Below are positions 7,628 to 14,636 of a stretch of 24,383 nucleotides of DNA, piece by piece. The stretch is from JAUXLW01 sp964195005 (GTDB lineage: Bacteria; Actinomycetota; Acidimicrobiia; Spongiisociales; SHLN01): contig CAXMOO010000145.1 in the NCBI GenBank assembly GCA_964195005.1, forward strand, positions 1 to 24,383, written 5' to 3'. Numbering within the stretch: the stretch's first letter is position 1; each line of letters opens with the position of its first letter. The notes beneath the pieces were generated by a model. The model made no database searches and was not told the origin of the DNA. It saw only the letters and a program-made list of their open reading frames with translations. The position numbers and the translations under genes are program-made.

Positions 7628-8167
7628 CTACGAATCCGGGAACGGTCTCAACGCTACCCGGGCCAGGGCGCCTGCGGCTATGCCCAAACCCCAACCGCCG
7701 ACAACGTCGAGCGGAAGATGGGCCCCGGTATACACGCGAGCGAATCCGACGACCCCCGCCACTGCGGCCATGCTGAGCCCCACTCCCGTAGCGCTCCCCG
7801 CCAACGCAACAAACGCAAGGTCGGCGGCGACGGCAGAATGTCCCGAGGGATACCCGAGACCGGTCTGGGCCGGCCCCCGGACGGAAACTGAATCCAGGTG
7901 CGCTTCCGGGCGCCCTCTTCCAACCAGCGGCTTTACCGCCTTGCAGGCTGCCCAAACGGCGGCGCCACTCAGCCCCAGGGCCACCGCCTGGCGGGGGCGG
8001 CCCAGTCTGTGAGCGATTCCGGCGGCAACTCCCACCGCGGCGAGGCTCCCTGCTTGCATCACCGTCCACACCGGAGGGTGGAGCCCTTCAGGAAGTCGAT
8101 TGATGGCGCGAAACGCGCGCTCCTCTACCGGTGAGACTCGGCCGGTGGTCGCCCGCCTGGCCCCCAC
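7628..8167 (-). CDS. PAP2 family phosphatase (small form, paralogue of the gene at 3700-4296)
   Basis: The 179-residue protein has all PAP2 motifs: K79-x6-R86-P87, S108-G109-H110 in GYPSGHSAV, and R144-x5-H150-x3-D154 in RVYTGAHLPLDVVGG. Its C-terminal block is very like that of the PAP2 gene at 3700-4296, so the two look like paralogues. The first codon is GTG at 8167; the frame stays open to a stop at 8218 but offers no better ATG/GTG/TTG, and no clear Shine-Dalgarno is seen, so the start is uncertain and CTG further up cannot be excluded. It lies 37 nt after the flavin reductase and 38 nt before the PAP2-kinase, consistent with one transcript. Confidence 0.88.
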   Translation of the reverse strand: MGARRATTGRVSPVEERAFRAINRLPEGLHPPVWTVMQAGSLAAVGVAAGIAHRLGRPRQAVALGLSGAAVWAACKAVKPLVGRGRPEAHLDSVSVRGPAQTGLGYPSGHSAVAADLAFVALAGSATGVGLSMAAVAGVVGFARVYTGAHLPLDVVGGWGLGIAAGALARVALRPFPDS

Positions 8168-8204
8168 CAGGAAAGCTGCCAGGCCCGAACCCCCGACCGG
8201 GATG

Positions 8205-8705
8205 TCAGTGACGTTTCACCCCGCCGTACTTCATTCTCGTGTCCGCCATCGAGGCGATCCCGGCCTCGTCATCCCGTATATCGGCCGCAACGACCTCACC
8301 GAGAAATAACGTGTGCGTCCCGACGTCGTAGGCGTGACGCACCTCGCATTCCAGATAGGCAACCGCCTCCTCAAAAATGGGGGCTCCGGTTTGGCCCTCA
8401 CGGATGGGCCGATCATTGAGAGTCATGCCCTCTTTCGTGGCCGGCTTGGAGAACTTCACGAAAGGGCGAGTGTCGGACTTATCCCAGAGGTTGACCGTGA
8501 AGACTCCACTCTCGGCTACCAGGCGATGCGTCACCGCCTTCTGATCTACCGAAACAGCAATCAACACGGGCTCCATTGAAACCTGTGTGACCCAGCTCAC
8601 CGTCATGCCGTTCCACTCGTTGCCGCTGCGGGAGCCCAGCAGGCACAGGACATTGGGAATCTTCCACGTAACTTTGTTGATCAACTCAACCGGCAGCTCG
8701 GCCAC
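8205..8705 (-). CDS. Flavin reductase-like (FMN-binding split barrel) protein
   Basis: The 166-residue protein matches the flavin reductase-like domain family: an N-terminal NGMTVSWVTQVSMEPVLIAV (the FMN-phosphate-binding region), VFTVNLW, then FLGEVVAADIRDD at the C-terminal end. Members bind FMN and either supply reduced flavin to monooxygenases or act as stand-alone NAD(P)H oxidoreductases; no partner oxygenase is nearby. The frame is open to 8768, but the GTG at 8705 is chosen because AAGGAG lies four bases upstream and the protein family begins near there. It heads the minus-strand run leading into the PAP2 genes; the functional link to them is unclear. Confidence 0.88.
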   Translation of the reverse strand: MAELPVELINKVTWKIPNVLCLLGSRSGNEWNGMTVSWVTQVSMEPVLIAVSVDQKAVTHRLVAESGVFTVNLWDKSDTRPFVKFSKPATKEGMTLNDRPIREGQTGAPIFEEAVAYLECEVRHAYDVGTHTLFLGEVVAADIRDDEAGIASMADTRMKYGGVKRH

Positions 8706-8709
8706 AGTT

Positions 8710-8715
8710 CTCCTT
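8710..8715 (-). promoter_or_regulatory. Shine-Dalgarno that sets the flavin reductase start
   Basis: AAGGAG on the minus strand, four bases before the GTG at 8705. It rules against the longer open frame that begins at 8768. Confidence 0.75.
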
Positions 8716-8784
8716 GGTCCACACGCCACTCTACGACGGACCCGGCCACCACCACCCTCAGGCGTCACCAGACATCCTGCCCTA

Positions 8785-8949
8785 CTAGTGGTCTGTCGTG
8801 GAAATAGCGCCCGCGTACCTCCGAGGCCTCGGCGTCATCTGGCAAAGACCTCTGACGAAGGCGCACTTGATCCGTGCGTTGAGGAAGAGGTCGAAGCCAG
8901 GGGCGTTGAGGGCCGGAGAGACGCGGCTTTTTGTGCGACGGACCACTAG
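8785..8949. mobile_element. Foldback MITE-like element with inverted ends and flanking CTAG
   Basis: This 165-bp non-coding stretch starts CTAGTGGTCTGTCG and ends in its near-exact inverse (13 of 14 bases). The similarity continues inward with gaps: both arms read on through AAA.AGC, CGCGT, CTCCG, TGGC and GACCTCT, and the centre is a small stem GCGCAC/GTGCGT at 8861-8866 and 8874-8879. It is therefore an imperfect palindrome almost end to end. The CTAG at each tip could be a 4-bp target duplication, with TGGTCYGTCG as the terminal inverted repeat, as in IS5-type insertions. No transposase is present. The right tip lies 12 nt before the universal stress protein start. Confidence 0.7.
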
Positions 8950-8961
8950 CTTCACGAGTAG

Positions 8962-9465
8962 ATGAACGTCCTCATCGCCACCGCCGGGGTGTTGCCGCCA
9001 GATCCGGTTGCCGCCATCGTTGAGCGCCTTGTGGACTCTCGGGATCGCGTCAAGGTGATAACAGTGCTCGAGATTCCCCGCTCGTTCCTGAACGAGATCC
9101 GCTCCGAAGAGTGGCGCCCGCTGACTGAAGGCTCACCAGGGTGGGAGGAGGAAGAGGACGCAGTGATCGCCAGATATGTCGACGAGCGCGGCAAGCACCT
9201 CACCGATCCGATCGTGGCTGCCCTGGCAGCTCGCAACATCGAGGCCGAGGTTGTCCACCTCGAAGGAGAGGACAAGGCCCGGGCGATAATCGAGGCTGCC
9301 GAAACGGTGGATGCCGATCTCGTTGTTCTGGGGGCCACGAGACAGATTTTTGCCGAGTCGGCATGGGAGAGCATCTCTGCCCGCGTCATGGCCGACACAC
9401 GGCGTCCAGTGCTGGTGGTGCCGGCAATCCCGCAAACCGAGCAGGAGGACGTCTCAGATGGCTGA
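8962..9465 (+). CDS. Universal stress protein (UspA family)
   Basis: The 167-residue protein has the Usp alpha/beta fold: NVLIATAG at the N-terminus, DADLVVLGATRQIFAESAW at about 114-132 in place of the usual ATP-loop G-x2-G-x9-G(S/T), and a final strand RRPVLVVPA. The usual GS-rich ATP loop is not obvious, so it may be a non-ATP-binding type. Usp proteins act in the cytosol in stress and dormancy. There is no Shine-Dalgarno; the ATG follows TAGCTT by nine bases, so a leaderless transcript from inside or at the edge of the foldback element is possible. It overlaps the dehalogenase by 8 nt, making them one operon. Confidence 0.85.
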   Translation: MNVLIATAGVLPPDPVAAIVERLVDSRDRVKVITVLEIPRSFLNEIRSEEWRPLTEGSPGWEEEEDAVIARYVDERGKHLTDPIVAALAARNIEAEVVHLEGEDKARAIIEAAETVDADLVVLGATRQIFAESAWESISARVMADTRRPVLVVPAIPQTEQEDVSDG

Positions 9466-10345
9466 GATCCTGCGCACTCCCGATGAAGCCTTTGCCAACA
9501 TCCCCGACTACCCCTTCGAGCCGTATTACTTCAACTGGGGCGACATTCGCATGCACTACTTAGACGAAGGTTCGGGGCCTCCGGTCGTGCTTTTTCACGG
9601 CGAGCCCACCTGGTCCTTCCTGTATCGCAAGGTGATTCCCGAGCTGGTGGGAGCCGGCTACCGGTGCATCGCCCCCGATTATGTGGGTTTCGGCAAGTCA
9701 GACAAGCCGGCCGACGATGCCTTCTACACCTACGACATGCACTCCGAGTCGGTGGCGGCGCTTCTGGAGTCACTCGACCTGTCTCGAGCGGCGATTGTCG
9801 TTCAAGACTGGGGAGGCCCCATCGGCTTGCGATTTGCGGTGGAGAACTCCTCCGCGGTCACCCGCCTTGTGATCCTCAACACCGGAATCGCCTTCCACGG
9901 TGCCCGCATGTCCGATGCCTGGCACTCCTTTCTCGCGTTCGTTAAATCGAACGACGACCTCCCGATCGGCTTCTTGATGGAACGAAGCCAGGCCCATGAT
10001 TGGGGCCAGCAGGTACTCGACGCCTACGACGCACCGTTCCCGGGAGTCGAGTACAAGGCCGGGGCTCGCCGCTTCCCGCAAATGGTTCCCCTCGGTTCTG
10101 ATGACGACGGCGCGACCGCGATGGCCGCAGTGGACGAGGAGCTGGCTCAGTGGGAAGGTCCGGCCTATGTGCTGTTCTCCACCGGGGACCCCATCTTCTC
10201 CACTGAGACCGGCCAGCGCCTGGTCGACCACATTCCCGGTGCCGATCGGCTCGACACCATCGAGGGAGCCGGCCATTTTCTTCAGGAGGACCGGGGAGAG
10301 GAAGTAGGCCGCCGTATCGCCGCCTGGCTGCAAGGGACCGGGTGA
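9458..10345 (+). CDS. Haloalkane dehalogenase (subfamily I, DhlA/DhmA-like)
   Basis: The 295-residue alpha/beta hydrolase has the haloalkane dehalogenase pattern: HGEPTWSFLYR at 47-57 with the oxyanion-hole residues, VVQDWGG at 114-120 with nucleophile D117 and halide-binding W118, the acid D244 in STGDP and H273 in GAGHFLQED. The subfamily I placement follows from HGEPTW, the position of the acid after strand 7 and a cap region (AWHSFLAF, then DAPFPGVEYKAGARRFP) like that of mycobacterial DhmA. It would hydrolyse carbon-halogen bonds in the cytosol. The ATG at 9458 is chosen over the open frame from 9311 because GGAGG lies upstream and homologues begin there. It overlaps the genes on both sides by 8 and 4 nt. 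Confidence 0.9.
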   Translation: MAEILRTPDEAFANIPDYPFEPYYFNWGDIRMHYLDEGSGPPVVLFHGEPTWSFLYRKVIPELVGAGYRCIAPDYVGFGKSDKPADDAFYTYDMHSESVAALLESLDLSRAAIVVQDWGGPIGLRFAVENSSAVTRLVILNTGIAFHGARMSDAWHSFLAFVKSNDDLPIGFLMERSQAHDWGQQVLDAYDAPFPGVEYKAGARRFPQMVPLGSDDDGATAMAAVDEELAQWEGPAYVLFSTGDPIFSTETGQRLVDHIPGADRLDTIEGAGHFLQEDRGEEVGRRIAAWLQGTG

Positions 10346-10908
10346 CCGTGTGGCTTCGAGCGAGCGCCCCGACTCTGGCGCTGATGCTGCTGGCCACTTC
10401 ATGCAGCAGCGGGCCATCGCTTACCGACTATGCCAAGGAGGTTGAGCTGCTGGTAACCACAATGAGCAGCGACCTCGACGCCATCGACGCGGACCTCGAC
10501 AGCAGCGAGCCCTCCGTCGAGGTCATCCGTGCATACGGGCGCAACCGGATCGAAATCCGCACCACCTTCCTGGCGGCCTTCGAAGAACTTGCCGAACCCC
10601 CGAGAGAAGCAGCTGATATCCACGCAGCCGCTCTCGAGGCGATTCGCAATCTGGTGGCTGCCGAACAGGCGGTGTTTGAACAGGCCAGCGTCATCACCGA
10701 TTTGGAGGAAATCGGAAGGCTGTGGGAGACGCCGGCGGGCCAAGCAGCTCGTATCGCCGACGAACAAGCCACCGCCATCTGTCAGGCCGCTGAGGCAGCC
10801 ATCAATTCAACCCAGGATCGACAGCAGTTCGTGGGGATGCCGTGGGTTCCCACGGAGTTGCAAGAAGTGGTGAGCGTCGCCTTCGGATGCACTGCCGAGG
10901 ACCGTTAG
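10342..10908 (+). CDS. Putative small lipoprotein
   Basis: I do not recognise this 188-residue protein as a named family. The N-terminus (to about residue 21) is a signal peptide ending LMLLATSC, a lipobox-like site, followed by the usual Ser/Gly linker. The mature part is almost all alpha-helical and acidic, with a long run of Ala, Glu and Asp, like many actinobacterial helical lipoproteins of unknown role. Cysteines near the C-terminus (AICQAAEA and FGCTAED) may pair. The GTG start overlaps the dehalogenase stop as GTGA; a second GTG at 10348 is possible. It ends 24 nt from the convergent gene at 10933. Confidence 0.72.
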   Translation: MTVWLRASAPTLALMLLATSCSSGPSLTDYAKEVELLVTTMSSDLDAIDADLDSSEPSVEVIRAYGRNRIEIRTTFLAAFEELAEPPREAADIHAAALEAIRNLVAAEQAVFEQASVITDLEEIGRLWETPAGQAARIADEQATAICQAAEAAINSTQDRQQFVGMPWVPTELQEVVSVAFGCTAEDR

Positions 10909-10932
10909 CCATCGTCCGCCAGCCCTGGCCGG

Positions 10933-11295
10933 TCATGCTCCGCGGGTCAGGTTCTCGAAATGGACTGGGTCGGTCGGGGCGAGGAGCAGGTGTTGCCCGT
11001 CATGGCTCAGCCAGAGGTTGGGAACGGCCTCCAGCCACACGTTCTTTTCAAACACATCGAGATGAGCCCGCCACGTCCCACCCGGTGGCCGGTACAGCAG
11101 GACTTCAGCCGCCGGGGCTGAGAGAGCCTCGAGGCGGGCGACAAGGTCGTACTGGCCGAACAGCACTGCCATTCCCTCCGCCGGATCGAGCCACTGGCCC
11201 TTACGGAACCACCCGACCTCGCCGCACTCGCCGCAACTGATCACCTCAATCCCGGCGGCCGCTACGGGTTCGTGGAGGCATGTTTCTGTCTTCAT
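10933..11295 (-). CDS. Small hypothetical protein with a possible zinc site
   Basis: I cannot name this 120-residue protein. It has a Cys/His set at the N-terminus, C6-x-H8 in TCLHEP and C21-x2-C24 in ISCGECGEVGW, which would suit one tetrahedral zinc. The C-terminal half is rich in aromatic residues (WRAHLDVFEKNVWLEAVPNL, then QHLLLAPTDPVHFENL) with few charges, suggesting a compact beta domain. The frame extends to 11571, but that part is antisense to the repeat-protein gene, so the ATG at 11295 is taken. No strong Shine-Dalgarno is visible. It begins just after the terminator of the upstream gene, so it probably has its own promoter near 11300-11320. Confidence 0.68.
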   Translation of the reverse strand: MKTETCLHEPVAAAGIEVISCGECGEVGWFRKGQWLDPAEGMAVLFGQYDLVARLEALSAPAAEVLLYRPPGGTWRAHLDVFEKNVWLEAVPNLWLSHDGQHLLLAPTDPVHFENLTRGA

Positions 11296-11322
11296 GGTTG
11301 ACACTATGAACAACGGCTGTGA

Positions 11323-11358
11323 CAAAAAGAGCAACGACCGGCCCGGAGGCCGGTCGTT
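11323..11358 (-). terminator. Rho-independent terminator after the secreted repeat protein gene
   Basis: A perfect 11-bp stem (11333-11343 with 11348-11358) closes a CGGA loop; on the minus strand it is followed by GCTCTTTTTG. It lies 22 nt past the stop at 11381. On the plus strand the stem is also followed by TT, so it may act weakly in both directions. Confidence 0.88.
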
Positions 11359-11380
11359 TTCCCCTGGGAGGCAGGTTTTG

Positions 11381-12301
11381 TCAGGTGCTGAGAACTGCTC
11401 CAGTAGTGGGGGCAGGACCCACTCCGCCGCCAAATCCGCCGAATCCGCTCCCACCGGGTCCGCCACGGAACCCGCGTCCACCCCGTGGGCCACGGTGACC
11501 GAAGTCACCCTCGCCCGGCACGGTCTGGACCCGTTCTGTGATCCGCTCGGTGATCTTGGCGAGACGCTCATCGGCCTCGTCCTGGGTCAAGGTGCCGTCG
11601 GCGACCTTGGCCTGCAAGTCCTCGGCCACCGGAGCGACCAGACCTGAGACGAGGGTGTCGAGATCGACGCCCACGTCGGCTGCAATGTCGGCAAGCGTGG
11701 TTTCACCCGCTTGCAGTGCGGCCTGAATGTCCTCGAAAGGGATCCCCATCACATCGGACAGAGTTTGCCGGCGTTCAGCCCGGCGGGCTTCCCGCCCAGC
11801 CTGTCGCTCGGCCATCCGCTCCTCACGGGCAGTCTGGATCTCCTCCTGTGTGGAATTGACCAACTCTGTGATCTTCTCCTCCGTGTTGGCGAGGATCTCG
11901 TCGGCCCGTTCCTGGGTCAGCTTCTCGTCGGCTACCGCGCCGGCCAGCCTCTCATCGAGGTTCGCCACGAGGGCGTCGACAAGGGCCGCACCGCTGGAAC
12001 CGTTGGCTTCGGCAACCTCAGCCAGCGTGGCACCGGCTTCGAGCTCATCTGCGATTACATCGGCGTCCACTCCGAGGATGTCGGCAACCTGGCCGAGGTG
12101 GCCATACCCGCCCCGCATCCCGTGGTGACCACCGTGTCCGCGGAACCCCATTCCCCTGCCCTCGGGAGACACACTCTCGATCGGTGCATCCCCGGGAAGG
12201 ACCGTGTCGTCGGTTTCGTCGATCTGGGCCAGGGCGATGCCGCTGGCGGCAATTCCGGCAACCACCAGGGCGACGAAACCAACCTTGAGGTTCTGTTTCA
12301 T
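11381..12301 (-). CDS. Secreted two-repeat helical protein with Gly/His-rich and RGG-rich ends
   Basis: The 306-residue product starts with a signal peptide (MKQNLKVGFVALVV...GIALA, cut near residue 25). A Gly/His-rich stretch (GRGMGFRGHGGHHGMRGGYG) follows. Two copies of an approximately 78-residue helical unit occupy about 72-149 and 181-259; both carry G-ValAsp-type turns, a TLA(E/D)(V/I)A heptad, then (D/E)(K/G)(K/T)LTQ(E/D)(R/E)AD with a helix ITE(L/R)V. An Arg/Glu-rich helix (150-180) links them, and the tail is GGRGFRGGPGGSGFGG-like. The repeat resembles a common actinobacterial secreted module of unknown function. The ATG at 12301 is set by AAGGAG six bases upstream. A terminator follows the stop. 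Confidence 0.82.
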   Translation of the reverse strand: MKQNLKVGFVALVVAGIAASGIALAQIDETDDTVLPGDAPIESVSPEGRGMGFRGHGGHHGMRGGYGHLGQVADILGVDADVIADELEAGATLAEVAEANGSSGAALVDALVANLDERLAGAVADEKLTQERADEILANTEEKITELVNSTQEEIQTAREERMAERQAGREARRAERRQTLSDVMGIPFEDIQAALQAGETTLADIAADVGVDLDTLVSGLVAPVAEDLQAKVADGTLTQDEADERLAKITERITERVQTVPGEGDFGHRGPRGGRGFRGGPGGSGFGGFGGGVGPAPTTGAVLST

Positions 12302-12307
12302 TTCATT

Positions 12308-12313
12308 CTCCTT
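12308..12313 (-). promoter_or_regulatory. Shine-Dalgarno of the repeat-protein gene
   Basis: AAGGAG on the minus strand, six bases before the ATG at 12301; it argues against the ATG nine codons upstream. Confidence 0.75.
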
Positions 12314-12383
12314 TGCTAGAACCTTCACAGTCCCAGAATGGATCTCCCAGGTTTGGAGAGTATTAGGCGAGCCTGAGAGTCAG

Positions 12384-14285
12384 CTAAGAGGAAACGGCTT
12401 GAAACTGGGTCTCATACAGCCGGGAGTACAGGCCTCCGCGAGCAAGCAGTTCGGTGTGGGTTCCCTGCTCCACCACCCGCCCCTGGTCGAGAACCAGGAT
12501 CCGGTCGGCCGCCAGAATGGTCGAGAGCCTGTGAGCGATGACCAGCGAGCTGCGGCCCTGCATGATGTGGTCGAGGGCCTCCTGGATGAGCGACTCAGAC
12601 CTGGCATCAAGGTGAGAGGTTGCTTCATCGAGTATGAGAATTCGGGGATCCTTGAGAATTACCCTGGCGATCGCCACCCGCTGCTTCTCACCACCTGACA
12701 AGCGATACCCCCGCTCCCCCACTCTCGTTTCGTAACCTCGGGGCAACGAGCTTATGAACTCGTGGATGTTGGCCGCCCTGGCTGCCGCCTCGAGCTCCTC
12801 CTGGCTGGCAGCCGGCTTGGCGTAGCGGAGGTTGGCGGCGATTGAGTCGTGGAATAAGTAGCTCTCCTGAGTCACGACTCCGATGTTCTCCGACAGCCAA
12901 TCGAAGTTGACGTCGCGAACGTCATGGCCGTCGATGCGGACCTTGCCCTCGGTGGTGTCATAGAGCCGGGGCACCAGGTAGGTGATGGTGGTCTTGCCCG
13001 CCCCACTCGGACCCACGAGGGCGACCAGCTCCCCGGCCGCAACCTTGAAGGTCACCTCTTCCAGCGCCTGACGGCGGGTGGGCACCAGGTCCGGCCCGGC
13101 GTGCTCCTCGACGCGCTCCTGCGGACGCCACATCGAAACTCGCTTGACTGCCCGCAGCCCCACTTCGGCTCCCGCTCGATAGTCGAACGTGACGCCGTCA
13201 AATTCGATCTCACCGACCATCGCGCTCGGCTCGAGGGCATCAGGCAACTCGATGATCTCCTGGCGGATGTCTACGACCTCGAAGACACGCTCAAACGACA
13301 CCAGCGACGTAGCCAGTTCGACCCTGGCGTTGGATAGCCCGGCCAGCGGGCCATACAGCTCGCGGAGATAGGCGCTCATCGCAACCACCGTGCCGATGGT
13401 GAGATCACCGTTTATGACCAGCACGGCACCGACCCAGAACACAGCCGCCGTGCCGAGAGCGCTCACGAGACCGAGAGCCATGAAGAACCAGCGTCCGATA
13501 AGAGCCCGGCGCACCCCCAGATCCCGCACATCGGCCGCCTCTTCGGTGAACTTGTCCTCCTCATCCCCCGCCCGGCCGAACAGTTTGACCAGTAAAGCCC
13601 CCGACACGTTGAGCGCCTCGTTCATCGTGGCGTTCATGTCGGCGTTGCGCTCCATCTGCTCGCGAGCCACCCGGCGCAGGGCCTTGCCAACTCGACGAGA
13701 GGGTGCCAAGAAGAGCGGTAACACGGCAACCGCCAGGAGAGTGAGCCGCCACTCGAGCCGGAACATGATCCCCAGAGTGAGAATCACCACCAGCCCATTG
13801 GACACGATGGTGACCAGGGTTCCGGTTATGGCCTGTTGGGCCCCAACGACGTCGTTATTGAGGCGCGACATCAGCTCACCGGTACGAGTGTTGGTGAAGA
13901 AGTTGAGCGACATCCCTTGCAGATGGGCGAACAGCTGACGCCGGAGATCGAAGATGATCCCCTCCCCCGCCCGAGCCGACGCCCAGCGTTGGAGGACGCC
14001 CAACATGCCGTTGACCAGAGGAACAGTCACCATCAATAGGCCGAGCACCGTGACCCGTCCGATGTTTCCGTCGGGAATAGCCCTGTCGATGAGGTCCCGT
14101 ATCAACAGCGGCGGCAGCAGCGTTATGAGGGTGATGAGGATGATGGTGGCGAACACCACAGCCAGCTGCACACGGTAGGGCCCGGCGTAGCCGGCCACCC
14201 TGCGTAGAAGGGCCCGGTCCAGCTCCGGCTTGTCCTGTTCTTCGTCGTATTTCAGGTACGACCACCAGCCGCCGCTATGAAACAT
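12384..14285 (-). CDS. ABC exporter, fused permease and ATPase (MsbA/MDR type)
   Basis: The 633-residue protein is a half-transporter: six membrane helices in residues about 30-315, then one ATPase domain with Walker A GPSGAGKTT, signature LSGGEKQR, Walker B ILILDEATSHLD and an H-loop in VIAHRLS. It would export a lipid, peptide or drug as a homodimer or heterodimer; the substrate is unknown. Between the first strand of the ATPase (VTFDYRAG) and VTFKVAAGE there is an extra segment of about 30 residues (RAVKRVSMWRPQERVEEHAG...), which is known in many actinobacterial homologues. The ATG at 14285 is chosen because GGAGGAGG lies four bases upstream. The secreted repeat protein follows 82 nt downstream. 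Confidence 0.92.
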   Translation of the reverse strand: MFHSGGWWSYLKYDEEQDKPELDRALLRRVAGYAGPYRVQLAVVFATIILITLITLLPPLLIRDLIDRAIPDGNIGRVTVLGLLMVTVPLVNGMLGVLQRWASARAGEGIIFDLRRQLFAHLQGMSLNFFTNTRTGELMSRLNNDVVGAQQAITGTLVTIVSNGLVVILTLGIMFRLEWRLTLLAVAVLPLFLAPSRRVGKALRRVAREQMERNADMNATMNEALNVSGALLVKLFGRAGDEEDKFTEEAADVRDLGVRRALIGRWFFMALGLVSALGTAAVFWVGAVLVINGDLTIGTVVAMSAYLRELYGPLAGLSNARVELATSLVSFERVFEVVDIRQEIIELPDALEPSAMVGEIEFDGVTFDYRAGAEVGLRAVKRVSMWRPQERVEEHAGPDLVPTRRQALEEVTFKVAAGELVALVGPSGAGKTTITYLVPRLYDTTEGKVRIDGHDVRDVNFDWLSENIGVVTQESYLFHDSIAANLRYAKPAASQEELEAAARAANIHEFISSLPRGYETRVGERGYRLSGGEKQRVAIARVILKDPRILILDEATSHLDARSESLIQEALDHIMQGRSSLVIAHRLSTILAADRILVLDQGRVVEQGTHTELLARGGLYSRLYETQFQAVSS

Positions 14286-14289
14286 CAAA

Positions 14290-14297
14290 CCTCCTCC
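14290..14297 (-). promoter_or_regulatory. Strong Shine-Dalgarno of the ABC exporter
   Basis: GGAGGAGG on the minus strand, four bases before the ATG at 14285; it excludes the longer open frame that starts at 14378. Confidence 0.85.
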
Positions 14298-14321
14298 GAA
14301 CCAGGCTAGGGCCCCCGCGGA

Positions 14322-14348
14322 CCCCTCCTGCGAAGCGGAGTGGGAGGG
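14322..14348. repeat. REP-like hairpin
   Basis: CCCTCC pairs with GGAGGG across a smaller inner stem (CTCC-GC/GC-GGAG with a bulged T and GAA loop). It resembles the hairpin at 14569-14589 in its C-rich left and G-rich right arms, so both may be copies of one repeat type. Confidence 0.45.
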
Positions 14349-14568
14349 AAAGCGAGCAAGCGAGCACGTGGGTGTCAACCAACCAACGGCGCCCTGAGAC
14401 CAGGCCGGGTTGGTGTTGGGATTGTTGAACCAGGGGAAGGTTAGCCGCGCACCAAGCCCACAACTGGTTGTTGGGCACCGCCCGTTGTGAGTTCACCTGG
14501 AAGCAACAATGCTCCCAGACTGTGAAGTGGCGGCACTGCTGCCATTGGTCGGAACCACCCACCCCCAA

Positions 14569-14589
14569 CCCCTCCCGTTCCGGGAGGGG
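14569..14589. repeat. Perfect 9-bp inverted repeat (REP-like)
   Basis: CCCCTCCCG and CGGGAGGGG flank TTC. There is no run of T on either side, so it is not a typical intrinsic terminator; a repeat of the REP kind or an mRNA stem is more likely. Confidence 0.6.
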
Positions 14590-14617
14590 AGCGTTTCCAA
14601 AGAGGCACGGTGCTCAT

Positions 14618-14636
14618 TTGTGGGACGGGCCACTAG
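14618..14636 (+). repeat. Second copy of the foldback-element tip
   Basis: TTGTGGGACGGGCCACTAG matches the right tip of the foldback element at 8931-8949 in 17 of 19 positions. As at the first site, its final G lies exactly 12 nt before a start codon (GTG at 14649). No matching left tip was found nearby, so it may be a remnant or a shared promoter-like element. Confidence 0.55.

Noticed and set aside
8706..8768. Upstream extension of the flavin reductase
   Set aside because: The strong AAGGAG before GTG 8705 and family start position favour the shorter protein.
10918..10929. GCCAG/CTGGC inverted repeat between two convergent stops
   Set aside because: A 2-nt loop is too tight and there is no T-run.
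11296..11571. N-terminal extension of the small zinc-site protein
   Set aside because: It would be translated from sequence antisense to the repeat protein and through its terminator; composition does not resemble the rest.
13080..13180. Extra segment in the ABC exporter ATPase as a possible novel insertion
   Set aside because: A similar insert between the first strands is common in actinobacterial exporters, so it is not new.
14275..14568. 97-residue minus-strand frame in the long intergenic region
   Set aside because: No family pattern or Shine-Dalgarno; part of it reads through the hairpin repeat and the exporter's ribosome site.
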